A DNA stretch of 64,000 nucleotides from Epiperipatus broadwayi (GCA_028023455.1 JAQFVV010000347.1:124001-188000); one strand, 5' to 3'; shown: positions 11,808 to 23,970, counted from the stretch's first letter. The notes: a model not told the origin generated them from the sequence alone. A program made the numbers and translations.

Positions 11808-11990
11808 TGGAGGATGATAATCTGAACCAACTGATGAGTGCTGGTTCAGCATGAAATACCAATATTGGAGATCATATCATCTTTTTCACATGTGTAACTA
11901 TGTGTATCAGTTGTATAAGATAGAGTAAATGGCTGAAAGGAGCTTAAAAGTGTGTGTTCAAATCACTTATATTACATTTAAACTCCAGGT
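11806..11990 (+). mobile_element. Non-coding hammerhead repeat, nearly complete unit
   Basis: This matches one arm of the 45.4 kb palindrome from the ribozyme (GATGATAATCTG...CTGATGA) through GTGTATCAGT...AAGATAGAGT to an outer end reading AAGTGTGTGTTCAAATCAC. The last motif resembles a pol III B box (GGTTCRANNCC), which I regard as suggestive only. The unit is about 180 bp, non-coding, and begins against a (TA)n tract. Confidence 0.7.
11813..11880 (+). ncRNA. Hammerhead ribozyme, type I, well conserved
   Basis: The core CTGATGA lies at 11831-11837 and GAAA at 11853-11856. Stem II is a clean hairpin: G-T outer pair, TGCT (11839-11842) with AGCA (11848-11851), loop GGTTC. Stem III is minimal (AT/AT around a four-base loop, 11856-11863), then A11864 as the nucleotide before cleavage. 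Stem I is CCAA (11827-11830) with TTGG (11865-11868), extended through a small internal loop by ATAATC with GATCAT. This is the best preserved copy of the non-coding family, with an intact core and stem II. Confidence 0.8.
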
Positions 11991-12029
11991 ATATAAAATA
12001 TACTTGTATTTGAAATATTATTTACAGGT

Positions 12030-12400
12030 AAATAGCTAGGAAGGTGGGTGGGAAGGTAAATGGGTGGATGGATATCTAGGTGAGTTAGGTAGGTGGGTAG
12101 GCAGGCAGGCAGGTAGACAGGAGGAGGTTGGTCAGTAAGTAGGTAGGTAAGTCAGTAAATGATAGAGATGTAGGTAGGTAGGCAAGCAGGTAGGTAGTGG
12201 TGTGGGTGGATGGGTGGATAGAAGGATATAGAGGTAGGTAGGTGTGGGTAGGTAGATGGGTGGGTGGGTGATTAGACAGACATGAATTGAATAATAGATA
12301 TAGATGAATAATAGGTAAATAGATGATTGGATAAATTGATTGATGGGTGAATAAATAGTTTGATAAATAGACAGACAGTTTAATAGATCTGCCACCACAT
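12030..12400. repeat. Degenerate GGTA/GGTG/GATA tetranucleotide array
   Basis: The plus strand is built from imperfect GGTA, GGTG, GGCA and, towards the right, GATA-like units. The antisense ORF over it reads as Pro-Thr-Tyr-Leu repeats and is not a gene. Confidence 0.8.
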
Positions 12401-12900
12401 CAAAAATAAAAAAAAAACAATTAGGAAATACTAAAATGACATTGGTTTTATTAACTATTAGTAACAAATAAAATAATTACAACTTTAAAAAAACTCAATA
12501 ATTAACCATTAACTGATTTAAAAAATAAAAACTCAGGCTTTAATTTTTCTTTAATAGACAAAACATTTTTTTTCCACTTCACATCTAGATGTCAAACATT
12601 TGAACCACTTCCACACCAAGAAGTACAATAATTAATGGGGGTTAGGTGTAGTTTTTTTTACAAACAAACGATGTCAAAATAATCAATTTATGTATACTGT
12701 CAAAATAATACTACAGGTAATTTAAGAAAAATTTAGACAATTTTAATAAACAAATAATAGTGATTATTTTTAAGATGTTAGTGGATGGTAAAGAAAATCG
12801 TTATTTTTTTGACTGAAATCTGCAAAACATTGTCAACTTTCTGTGCCATGATAGACATTTTATAACCTTTTGATTTTAGTATTAAACCATTATTCTATGA
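12400..12900. other. Unassigned AT-rich DNA
   Basis: Nothing recognisable was found between the tetranucleotide array and the MITE-like element. Confidence 0.4.
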
Positions 12901-12904
12901 TGGG

Positions 12905-13185
12905 TGCAGGAAGATTTATGCATGAAATCGTTATCTATTGCCTACTCATCCAAAGTTCCAGGCCAGTTTGTGGTTTTCATCAGTGAGCAGCCTTGGATTT
13001 CAGAGCACTGCAATTAGATCGCAACACCTTAGCAACCACAAGCTAAAAATTAGTTTGGGGGTGTTGGGTAAATAGGCACTTGATAAGGATTTTATGTACA
13101 AAGCTTTCATGCATCCATTGATTATGAAGGCTTGCAACTTGGTGGTACTACTGTGTGGAGAGTTTGGTGCTCTTATTATCAGCAT
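12905..13185. mobile_element. MITE-like element, same family as the insertion at 18.6 kb
   Basis: The left part (CTACTCATCCAAAGTTCCAGG...CAGTGAGCAGC...GAGCACTGCA) and right part (CATCCATTGATTATGAAGGC...GGAGAGTTTGGTGCTCTTATT) correspond in order and orientation to the two ends of the element at 18,563-19,052. It is shorter, at about 280 bp, so it has lost the middle and part of one terminal repeat. No coding capacity. Confidence 0.65.
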
Positions 13186-13189
13186 ACAT

Positions 13190-14275
13190 AAGATATAAAA
13201 TTGATCATGTTATATTCTATATCATAATTTAATAAATTGAAAATGATTTGGTAATAATATATGTTTACAAATAAAAATTCTAAAAATTCATTCCAAATAT
13301 TGAAACATGACAACAAATGATGTGTTTATTATTGAACAGTTGGTAGAGCAGAATGACTTTAGAAAATGCAATCTTTTTTAATTAAAATTTGTATTTAAAA
13401 TGGAAATGAAAAAATATTCAACTCTAATAAATCTCCTAAATTTTGCTTTAGAATATTAAAAGTGGTTTCCAATTTTTAAAATATATCAAATTATCTTAAC
13501 ACAATATTTGAAATGTTGAATTAGTCATCATTTTTATAATATGGGGTGTTGAGAATACCATGGTTTTATTGTTAACATTATACTAAAAATTATTATCTTT
13601 TATTTTTAAAACTAAAACATATACATAACAAATAAAAGTGTAATAAAAAATACTTTTGATTTTTAATAATCTTATACAATTATTGTTTCAATACAATCAT
13701 GAATCTTAACAAACTTTGTAAAAAGAAATTGCAATTATACCAACATTTACTCAAAGTAATTTTGCAACTGGTCTCAAAATTAATGGTCTCAAATGGTGAA
13801 ATTGCAATTCTTTCATTTTGCCATAATTAAATTACACTTGCCATATTTTTTAACCTAAAAAATCAAAATACAAAATTATGCAAATTAATTTAGCAAAAAA
13901 TAAAGTAATGAAATATCCAACAGGTGGCCATAAACATGAAACATAAATTAGCATGATTACAATGGTTTTTTTTTTAATTTTTCTGCCCAAGGGACTTTGA
14001 GCTTATCAATACAAGAGTTAACTTAAACTGCATCAAATTTATTGAAAATAAAATACCTTTTTTTCTGCATGTTGTTCAACCAAAACCTGCAAACCAAGAT
14101 CTTTCAAAAGTAGGCATGAAATTTATCATTTAGTATCTTAAATAATCTTTGGTGACAATTTGATTTTTCTCCAATGTATTTTGAAATAGTTTTCAGGTAT
14201 CTAATAAATGATTATTAGTTGTAATCAATAACATTTTTCCATTTCATAGTTTCAAACAAATGTATATGTATCAGA
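13190..14275. other. Unassigned AT-rich DNA
   Basis: No gene, RNA or named repeat recognised. Confidence 0.4.
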
Positions 14276-14279
14276 AGAT

Positions 14280-15330
14280 TGGAAAAAGTAAATAATAATT
14301 TAGATATTTATAAATGGTGTAAAAAAGATATTATAAATTGCAGACCTATTAATTTTTTATCAGTTCTATAAAATATATATTTTACATTCATTATAAGATG
14401 TATACAGAGAACATTATACTTAAACATCAGCAAGAAAAGAAATTGTATTTAAAAGTGGGCACAGCACAGCAAACCATATATAAATATTAAAAGAAGTTAT
14501 AGAAAGAACAAGTGAAAATGAGTTTACACTTTGCAATAAATGAGTGCATTATTAAAAAAAAAGGTATATGATTCTAAAAGCACTTTTAGAATGATTAATG
14601 TTTCGAGTCATCAATATATAAATATAGAGTTTAGCAACTGTAATAGCAAGTAATCAGAGCACTTGTCAAGTTGATACTTTATTTCTAAAAAATTTTAAAG
14701 CAGCTTTAAAGGAAATATTCTGTGAAAAATATTAATGATGAGTAAACAAATATAACTTTTTTTTCTCAGGTGTCACAACATCAGCCGGGAGCTATCGCTG
14801 ACCTCTTGATCACCAATGCTTGACAAACAAATATAACTTGAGCTGAATAATACAGATGGAAGTATGAGGCATAGTAATGAACTTACAGGTAATGTTTTCA
14901 GAAAAAGTAATTTAATATTAGAAAAGATTTTTTTTAATTATATGCTCTTTACCTGTGTTTAAGTATGAACCTAGAATTTAGATAATAGAAAAGCAAATTC
15001 AATCTTTCAACCACACAGCGATGTATAAATACGTATGAGAAAAGTAATAAGAAAGAATTAAAAGCTAAATATATGGATGAGAGAACAAATATGTATTAGT
15101 GACGTTATTGAAAGAATTAACATAAAAACATGATATTAGAAGTGATGGTATTAGTTAGTCACTGAATTTCATTAACTTGCAAACGAATTAAATAGAATTC
15201 TTAGGTTAGAGAGGTTAATGGATTTGCACAAGTGATGAACAAAAAAAATCCATGGATGGAAACTAGATTAAACTTGAATAGACATTTATCCTGCATTTGA
15301 ATTTATGGCCCGATTAGCAAGAATCTTTAA
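14280..15330 (+). pseudogene. Decayed RTE-type LINE, RT and C-terminal part
   Basis: In broken frames this region reads CRPINFLSVL, then FKSGHSTANHI and KEVIERTSENEFTLC. These match YRPISLLSVL, FKSGFSTIDHI and REVIERTNEYELSLC of the intact RTE at 55.4 kb, in the same order. A GDTLSPK-like stretch (about 14,660-14,730) follows the expected spacing. Stops and frameshifts are dense, and the catalytic boxes are not recoverable. A short poly(A)-tailed insert interrupts it at 14,759. Confidence 0.72.
14744..14839 (-). mobile_element. 66 bp retroposed insert with poly(A) tail and 15 bp target duplication
   Basis: Perfect direct repeats AAACAAATATAACTT at 14,744-14,758 and 14,825-14,839 flank a 66 bp insert (14,759-14,824). 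On the minus strand the insert is about 60 bases of markedly more GC-rich sequence ending CACCTGAG, followed by at least six A. Target duplication plus an A tail is the signature of LINE-mediated retroposition. The source RNA is unknown to me. A terminal CTGA recalls a snoRNA D box, but a convincing C box is absent. Confidence 0.75.
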
Positions 15331-16320
15331 AATTATACGGTAGTGTTGTGTGTGTGTGTCTATATATATATGTTTGGTAGGTTAATTACTATATTGAATG
15401 AAAAAAAAAATATTAGCACAACATCCATTTCATTCAACTAGTATATCATTAGAAAATTTGTAGAAAGTCATAAAAACTAGTTGAGGACTTATTGGCAATA
15501 TAATTTTAATGATAATGAAAGAAGATAATATCCCGGCTATTAAACCAAACAAATGAATCAAAGCCCGTATCTAACTAAACCTAAGACTGGTGAAATGATA
15601 AAAGAAAAATATATATGTATATGTATTTTTTTTTTTTTACCTTTAGCGACCTAATAAAAAAAAATCGTTTTCTTTACCCTCATTATCATACAACTGATAT
15701 AGCTATATATTGAGAGAAAAAATAAAAACTGACAAACAACACATCTTGCTGTCTTCTTTAGTCCTACACTATACAGGTGTTTACCACACGGGGAGAAAAT
15801 ATCCTCCCAAATAAATCCACCCATAGTTCTTTAGATAGCAATGAATCTTATTTCCTTCGTAGTTTTAGCAAAATCATTACAATTGTGATTATTAATTAAA
15901 GAATACATAAGTTGAAAATTATAAAAGAAATTTGCATAATTTAAAAATTAAAATATAAGAGGTGTTTGAATTAGTTCTTCTTTTTTAATAGTAGGTGGGA
16001 CTCTTTTATACCTGGCACACTAAGTTCGAACTTCAAGTTGTGTGTGAACAATAAATAAGAAAAATTATAATTGTCGTAAAACATATAAAGAACTACCTCA
16101 ACTGATTCTTTTTTAATAATTATGAACCTTTGTAAAGCTTTTACTTTTTATATTATTATAAAATGATTCAAAACGATAACACGTGCGTGAGGAACAAAAA
16201 TTATTTAAATTTTTCTTTATATTTTTTTATATAAAAAGTATCCTCAATATAAAGTGAGTGTACATATACACATGCATATAGATATATATATTTAAATACA
16301 GATATATTTTATCTCCCTGG
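15330..16320. other. Unassigned DNA
   Basis: A short (TG)n/(TA)n patch lies near 15,345-15,370. Otherwise nothing recognised. Confidence 0.4.
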
Positions 16321-16324
16321 AATT

Positions 16325-16430
16325 TAGATATAATTATAGGGATTTGAACCCAGACTTTCAAGCTTCCTTCAGCTTTCCAATCTATCTCATACAAACATAC
16401 ACACGACCACACACATCTATATACAGTGTA
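16325..16430 (-). mobile_element. Outer-end fragment of the hammerhead repeat family
   Basis: On the minus strand this ends in GAAAGTCTGGGTTCAAATCCC, matching the outer ends of the copies at 4.16 kb and 46.0 kb and containing a good pol III B-box-like string (GGTTCAAATCC). The hammerhead portion is absent. It lies directly upstream of the decayed RTE copy. Confidence 0.55.
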
Positions 16431-16431
16431 G

Positions 16432-19400
16432 ACAGGAGTTTACTGTGTTAACTGAAAGAAAACTTTATTGAGGCATTAAAGGGAACAAGGAGGGCAAATT
16501 CCTAATGATAACTTCATAAGTTCTTGCTGTTGTAGCTGTTATTACTATATGATTATTTCTATAGTACATGGATGTGGATGGGCTGCTCACCAACACACAC
16601 CAGTCAGTGTTATAAATTTATTGACTTTTACCTGTAAGTTTAAGATCGAGAAATACCATGTCTTTTTTCTCAGTTGCCTGATAGCTCTTAACTGAAATAT
16701 CAGTTGAGATTTTTTTTAAGGGAGATGAATGTGTATGTGAATATTTTTAATAGATATTCACAATCATGAAAGACAAAAATAAATCGTGGTCTTTATTTCT
16801 AGGAGGCGGTAAGCTGCCACGAATATAATGGTTAGTGACTGAGGATGGATGGTGCCAAGAATCTTTGAATTGCAAACTAAAGCTGTCATTTGATGATAAC
16901 CCTTTTATTTATGTACTTAACAATTGCAGATCATTTTTAAGTGAAGGAGGATTGCAATAATTGGAAGAACTATTTAATACTAATAGTTTCATTGTTGGAC
17001 TTGATGAAATTACAAAGATGTGAAGAAACAATTGATTTTAAAAGTGGGCAAGTAAGGTAACTACAAAGCTACGAACATTGGTAGCACAAAAGGAATAAGA
17101 TTCATAAATAAAAAGTTGAATAATAACATTGTAGAGATTTATGGTATATGATATAGAATGGAAAGATTAATTATTTAACTTAATCGTAAGTACTAAATGC
17201 AGATAATTCAGGTTTATACTCACAAGTCCTCGCTGTGATGAAGAAGGAGAGGATTTTAATATGGATATATAAAAGGCTTTGAATCAACCCAAACAACATT
17301 TTAAAATTGTCATGAGATACTTTAACGCTATAATTAGTAAACAATTAAAAGAGGAAAATATAGCAAATTTCATGATGATAGAAACGTGAGATGACGTAAA
17401 CTTGTAGAATTTTCTGGGGGGGGGGGGCAATAATTTTATGAATTCTTTCTTTGAAAAAAATGCTAAATGAAAATGAATATGGGAGCATCCAAATGAAGAT
17501 ACAGCAAAATTAGCTTATATTTTGACTAATAGAAAATATTTATTTTAAGATTGTAATGTTCTTAATAAATTCAAACCAGGAAACCATCTTCAATTAATGA
17601 GATATAAGATACATATTAATGGAAAATTAGAGAGATTAAAAATTAGTGCAAAAAAGGTATTTATAGTTGATATTCCTAATCTTCAGAAACATTCCAATAA
17701 ATTTAAATTGCAAATCATTTTAAAATATTAACAGATTTTGAACATGGTTAATAAAGAAAGGAGAAATATGAAAATATTATAACAATGATACATTTATTAA
17801 AATTTAATATCTAAAATTTTGTAAAATGATTTGAAAAAAATTAATAATGATACAAGAAAAGTGTGAATAAGTAAGGAAAGCTATAGAAAAGAATAAATGA
17901 CTCAAAAGTATAAAACACAAATTGGTTTTGGTATAAAACATTTCTGCAATAAGAAAAAAAAGATAAAACTATTATTAAAATGAGAAATGACATCATGAAA
18001 TGTGTAGAAGGGTTCTATCAAGAATTATTTAACAAGAAAAAAACAAACATCTACTACAATTATTATACCTTCTGAATTGCCCAGGATTTTAGATGAAGAT
18101 ATGAGACATTCAATTAAATCCATAAAAAAGGGACAAGCTCTGGCTAATGATGGAATTATAATTGATATTTTAAAAGTAGCAGATAAAGAAATAAATATAT
18201 TTTGGCAAGCTTATATATCAAATGTCTAAATGATAAAGATGCACCAGATGATTGGAAAAGTATAATATAAATATTTAAAAAAACAATAAAGAAGATATTA
18301 GAAATTATAGTTATCAGTTCTATGCAAAATTTTTACCAAGGCAATTAAAACTTATCAACAGCAAACTTTGGATTTTAATCAAAGAAAATAACAAACTGGA
18401 TTTAAAAGTATTTTTAGTAGAGTGCACATATCCAACTATTGAGAGAATTTATAGAAAGGGCCAGTGAATATTAGTAGCAATAATGTTTGAATGGATAAGC
18501 ATTACATCAATGATTAAAGCATTGAATCATCTAGGTATAAACCTAGAATATTGTCATATTCATATGATCACCATTTCTTATGCTTGCTCTTAACTGTTAT
18601 CAAAACAGGCCAAACTCTCTATATGTATTGCCACTCAGTGCAAGCCAGAGTAATCAATGGATGCCAGAAGGCTTGTGCATAAAATCCCAATCTAGTGTCC
18701 ACTCATCCAATATCTCCAGACTAGTTTCTGACTTGTGGCCTTGGTCAGTGAGGAGCTTTGGATCTGAGAGCACTGCACCTAGATCTTAGAATCTAATGCA
18801 ACCCTCCAGCAGCTACCTTTTATCTCTACTTAATTATTAAACTATGAGTCTTAAATTGAAAATACTATTTTCAATCCAAGCTCATAGTCATATAGGTCTG
18901 AACTCAGTTCAGCACCTATACATTTTGGTATCATTGGTTTTTTTGTAACCATAGCCACCACTATCCTATTATTTTATGCAGAAGCCTTCTGGTCCATTGA
19001 TTATTCTGGCTTACACTGAGTGGCAATATGTACAGAGAGTTTTGCCTGTTTTAATATTGTCATATTCAGAAGAATATTTATAAAAATTCAACAGCAATAA
19101 TTAAATTACATTATGTTATGAAGAAGGTTAACATTGAGAAGAATGTATGGTAGGATGTTTTCATATTTCTACAATATTTTTACAGTGGTTTTGCAAAATG
19201 GAAATCTAAGAAAGGAAAAATAAATGGAGATTATAGGTGATCTAACTGTTCCAAATAATGCTTTCAAATTTCAGGAAATATTGCAAGAATTATCAGATGA
19301 AAGTAAAAAAGTAGGACTAAAGGTAAATGCTAAAAAGACTAAAGTAATGTTTCAATGGATTTTTTCAAAAGAAGAAAATAAAGATTGATAATAATGAGTT

Positions 19401-19995
19401 AGATGAAATTAATAATGATAATTACCTGGTCAGATTATTACTACAGATGGAAACAATGGATAAAATTAATCATGGAATTAAACTAGGTTGGAATACTTTT
19501 GATAAAAATAACTTAATATTAAAAGGAAATTTAAATTTGCCTATGTGTTTGAAAAGAAAGGTTTTAAATAAATATATTTTATATTTTCTTACTTATGAAT
19601 CTAAGAATTGGATACTTAACAGAAGAGCAATATATTGTTTTGAGACAAATAAATAAAATATGGAGAGATATATGTTAGCAGTAAATAAGAAATATTGAAA
19701 ACAAAATACATGGGTGAAAAAACAAATAAATATTACTGACATCATGGAAAGAATTAAGAGACTGGTGTCGGGCTGGACATATTGCTAGACAAGATGATAA
19801 TCAATGGACAGTTAAAATTTAAAACAGATTCTAAGAGATTGTTAAATACCTAGAAAGAGCTCACATGGGTTCTGGATAGATGAAATTAAAAAAGGGATCA
19901 TTGGGTGATGTGGAGAAAAACAGCAGGAGTTCAGAGAAATTGGATTAAAGTTGGAGACTTTCATCCTGCAGTGAATTGATAATCATTAAAAATGA
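16432..19995 (+). pseudogene. RTE-clade LINE, full-length but dead copy
   Basis: The copy is collinear with the intact element at 55.06-58.35 kb, from the 5' UTR (GGATGGGCTGCTCACCAAC and neighbours) through the endonuclease and RT to a tail of GATGATGATGA. It has numerous stops and indels, a 12-G run at 17,416-17,427 and a 490 bp insertion at 18,563-19,052. Recognisable relics include CTTTAACGCTATAATTAG (endonuclease GDFNA box, changed) and the C-terminal block 19,440-19,660. Confidence 0.9.
18547..19068. mobile_element. 490 bp inverted-repeat insertion inside the RTE, with 16 bp target duplication
   Basis: AATATTGTCATATTCA occurs at 18,547-18,562 and again at 19,053-19,068, and the uninterrupted relative at 57.36 kb has the site once. 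The inserted sequence has long terminal inverted repeats of about 80 bp (18,600-18,685 against 18,972-19,052). About 37 bp lies between the left duplication and the left inverted repeat. It is non-coding, and a related copy is at 12.9 kb. The duplication is longer than the 2-11 bp of usual cut-and-paste elements. Confidence 0.85.
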
Positions 19996-20025
19996 TAATG
20001 ATGATGATATATATAATAGAATATT

Positions 20026-20032
20026 TCCAGTA

Positions 20033-20066
<34 letters not shown>

Positions 20067-20070
20067 TACT

Positions 20071-20108
<38 letters not shown>
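20026..20108. repeat. Palindromic (TA)n with AGTACT borders
   Basis: CCAGTACT, (TA)n, AGTACTGG forms a perfect palindrome (about 20,026-20,073), followed by a second (TA)n run to 20,108. It sits just 3' of the RTE tail. Confidence 0.85.
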
Positions 20109-20111
<3 letters not shown>

Positions 20112-22600
20112 ACAGGATGGGGGATATCAAAAAAAAGATGTGAACCTGGGGTGATGGCAAAACATCATCACTTCCAAGTCAACAATAAAATGAAATATCA
20201 GTAGTTTACAAAAGTATATAAGAAATGTTATATATTAAAAATGCATGAGATTAGGAGAATCTCTGAGATCTGCCAGTCACTCCTTAAAGTAACTAAAATA
20301 ACTATACATCAATCATATATCAACCAGCATTATAATTTAAAAAAATAAGTGCAAGAGAAATAACCATCCATCATCATCATTGATGGGAATAAACAAATCA
20401 GTACAATAAATCAGAACAAAATCAATAGTCCATCTTGTGGCTGGATTTGAACAATAAAAAATATAAATCAACAGTCAACCTTGTGACTGGATTGGAAATG
20501 GGTCTTCTGTAGACCAGGCTAACTATTGAGTCTTTGACACCTTGGGAAATTATTTAAACATAACTTAGATGAACCACTTAAGTGCTCATCCATCAAAATA
20601 CATAAGAATCAAACAATAATGCTGGGACATTAAAACATGCTGATCAGCATCAATGTTCAAGCCACTTGTACTGGCCAACTATAAACTTAACTTCTAATAA
20701 GGCTAAACTAAAATAAAAGATAGTGCATGGGCTTTAAAGAATATAATCTTATATGCCAACCAAGATGATGATGATTGATCATTGCTGGATGTCCCAAAAG
20801 CATTAAATACACATCCCCATTTATATATTCATCTCATGCTCGAATCTAGCTCAGAGAACATAAGCTCTATTATTGTATGTGACAAAGAGATGATGATTTA
20901 ATACAATTTTAACAAATAAATATAAGTTTATTAATAATAAAAATAAAAAATTGAAATTAAGGTCTATAAAAATAAAATTACACACCTATAAACTTTCTGA
21001 TTTTGATTACGATACAAAATTTCAAATGATCATATTGCGATTTACCTAATTACCATTCAAATTTTAAATTGTTACATTGATTTACCTATATGTGTGCACA
21101 GATATGTGATTTATAACATACAATTAATGTACTTCAATTGGTATTCAATAATGACAAAAAAATGATTAAAATTTGCAAATATGTTCTATTTGACAAGCAT
21201 TGACATGTATGAGCACACATAAATATGCAGTACAATTGACTTATATTACAACACCATCATATAAAATAACTTTTTACAGTAGTATGTAAAAAAATACTAT
21301 AAATGTTTAAAAAAATTACATATGTGTGTGTGTTGGTGTATTCACACACTGACAAAAAGTTACATATTTTAATTTGTTATAATAATAGTTATATTTTCCT
21401 AAATTGATTCTGTTTGGAAACATAAATTTCAGACATATACCTGTTTATAAACAAAATATAGATATAATTTAAAATTATTTATAAGTTTATAAGTTCTTTC
21501 TTTCTTTTTTTTTTTAAAGTAATCAATTTTTGATAGCTATTTGTTGATTAATTATCAACGTTTTTAAATTAAATTATTAAATCATTGATTCTTTCATTTT
21601 TTTAATATAATTTTTTTAAAATAATGTCCAGAGGATTATTGTTCAAAAACTTCTCTTTTGCTTTTAAAACCAGGTCAATGAATTATTCTTGACTCTTAAT
21701 TATAATTCAAGCAAAATTAGTTTATATTCTTTTAAAATATTAACAGACTTAAAAATAATATTGTTCTATATATGTCTATTTTTATGACATTTTAAAATAA
21801 CCCACCAGCTATATATACTTTTATCTGTGCTGTTCTGCATATATCTGACACAGCATACATGTAATTAATTCTTCAGCAGGCTGAGATTCCCTGGGCAAGC
21901 TGGAAGATTTTTCTTGGCGAGTTTGGTGGTTGTTTTGCAGTTGGTTTTTCTTAGACTAGGATTTGGTAAACTTCAAGTCAGCATGCTATTTTGTCCTCAT
22001 TTTTTTTCAGGCTATTGATTCAGAAGTGACCCAGCTTCAAGTAAATCAAAACTCCTGTGAAGGAAAATAGTAATAACTCCTGGATCTACTGTCCTGCCTT
22101 CAGCTACATCAATTCATGGTAGCTATTCTGCCAACTCTCTGCTACAGCCAACAATAAACTGCAGCTATCTATTTTGGTCAGCTAATTGCTGCCACTTACT
22201 CAAAAATTTTAGTAGCCAAACTGTTCTGTTCAGCTCTTACAAAAATTACAATCCAGATTGTTCTCTTCAAAAATTACTATCCAGACTGCAGCTAATATTC
22301 AAATCATCTGAGGTGATAACAACACTTTGATTGAAAACAGAGTTTTATTTTTATCTCTCTAATCCCTTGGAATCTATATACATGTTTTTACTTAGATAAT
22401 AGAAATTTACAAATTAATTAAGGATTTCAAAAATAGACTTTTTTTTTTTAAATTATCAGAAAACATGCTTACTTTTAAATTTCAAAATCAGAATAATAAT
22501 AATCTTTATCATATCTTTTTAAAATATTAATTTCATAATGAAATTTTATTTTAAACCCAGAGTTATTTAACCCTTTACTTTTTATTTTATTTTAGGAAAT
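20107..22600. other. Unassigned repeats and intergenic DNA
   Basis: The start, TGTAACAGGATGGGGG, resembles the outer bases of the LTRs at 27.8 and 31.55 kb, so a solo LTR fragment is possible. Near-duplicate phrases occur at 20,430-20,510 (AGTCCATCTTGTGGCTGGAT and AGTCAACCTTGTGACTGGAT). A less AT-rich block at 21,830-22,290 has no family I can name. Confidence 0.35.
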
Positions 22601-22699
22601 ATAGAAAAATATCTACAAAAATTTATTGTCTGTGTTTATTGCTTTTTCTTTATTTTACATATATATATATGCACACACTATATTATTTGTGTTATGTAA

Positions 22700-23661
22700 C
22701 CCAACGGTTACAATATATATATATAATCTTATAATTGAATATATATATATATATAATCTTATAATTGAATATTTATATATACAATAATTAGATATATGTA
22801 AAGTATAACTTATAAATTTTTTTATCTACTTAGGAGTGCTTTCGACTATCCTCGTAGTCTTTGTCAACTAACACTTTGAAAGAATAACCTTCCCACAATT
22901 CCATGATACTAATATTTGCTGCCTGTCTGTCAATTAAATCTTGTTTGTATTTGTATGTTAGCATACCTTTCTTTATTTTTCTTTTGTTATTTTTTTCAAT
23001 TTGCAATATAATTGAAGTTAAAACCATAAATACACAACTTATGGTTATAAAAAATGGATGCTGAAACATTATTATTTACTTTGCAATTTTGTTTCATTTT
23101 CTGAACCCTTTTTAATAACAGCAAGTGCTCTTTAGTTCTTTTTTCCAATGTGCATCTTGATTCCTTTATATATTGCTACTACAACTACATATCCATTTAT
23201 AAATGATGTAATTTTTATTTATAAATGAGGCTTTATCTTTAGAGTTATTTATTAATTTATTTAATGTAGAAAGTGTGTAAAATGCATATCACATATACCT
23301 TAATAGATTTTCCTTATAAAATTTACTTGATCATTCAAAATATATGGTATTGATATCCATATTTTTAGTAGCAGGAAAATCAATATTATTATTAATATTT
23401 TTATTCTTATATTTTGTATTAAAATATTAATAACATTATTTATATGATTATAATTGTAGACAATATTTAACAATTCATTCGAATACATTTCAATATTTTT
23501 AGCTTTATCCGATGAATATTTTCAAAGACTATTATTTCTAAATAAGAAGGATTTTAAACCTGCAATTTTATGTGACTCTATCACTCTTGAATTATATGAA
23601 ACATAATCTCTTTTTATTATTGGTTTAATGGTCATACAGTAATCCAGCTTACATTGATTTC
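22700..23661 (-). pseudogene. PLE second family, left half of an inverted pair
   Basis: Reading the minus strand from 23,661, broken frames give MYSNELLNIVYNYNH, PYILNDQVNF, then a GIY-YIG relic around 23,150-23,200, and a C-terminal frame (22,830-23,069) ending in ANISIMELWEGYSFKVLVDK. The same order is seen in the plus-strand copy at 27.08 kb. Stops separate the pieces, so it is dead. Its 3' side ends in a duplicated ATAATCTTATAATTGAATAT motif and (TA)n near 22,720-22,775. Confidence 0.75.
22708..22775. repeat. (TA)n with duplicated PLE-end motif
   Basis: Two copies of ATAATCTTATAATTGAATAT are interleaved with TA runs. The motif is the terminal sequence of the PLE copies at 22.8 and 27.75 kb. 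Confidence 0.75.
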
Positions 23662-23703
23662 TAGTTATTTAAGATCAAGAAACTGAATGCAAAATAATTA
23701 AAA

Positions 23704-23913
23704 ATCAATGTAAGCTGGATTACTGTATGACCATTAAACCAATAGTATAATGATGTTATATTCCAAATAAATCAAGAATGCTAGTGTCACATAAAATGGC
23801 AGGTTTAAAATTCTTCTTATTTAAAAATAATAGTCCTTGTAAATATTCATCAGATAAAACTAAAAATATGGAAATGTATTCGAATAAATTGTTAAATGTT
23901 GGCTACAATTATA

Positions 23914-23918
<5 letters not shown>
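23704..23918 (+). pseudogene. PLE second family, right half of an inverted pair
   Basis: Plus-strand sequence matching the reverse complement of 23,440-23,661. Between the halves lies a roughly 40 bp spacer. The innermost block (ATCAATGTAAGCTGGATTAC) is perfect. Protein pieces shared with the left half include HKMAGLKFF and NKLLNVGYNYNH. It ends abruptly where the shared ATCATAT runs into a (TA)n tract, so the rest of this copy is missing. Confidence 0.8.

Positions 23919-23967
<49 letters not shown>
23918..23967. repeat. (TA)n microsatellite
   Basis: About 25 TA units truncating the inverted PLE copy. Confidence 0.95.

Positions 23968-23969
<2 letters not shown>

Positions 23970-23970
<1 letters not shown>

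Noticed and set aside
17416-17427. G-run as a G-quadruplex
   Set aside because: A single run without further spaced G-tracts nearby, inside a dead LINE; more likely slippage.
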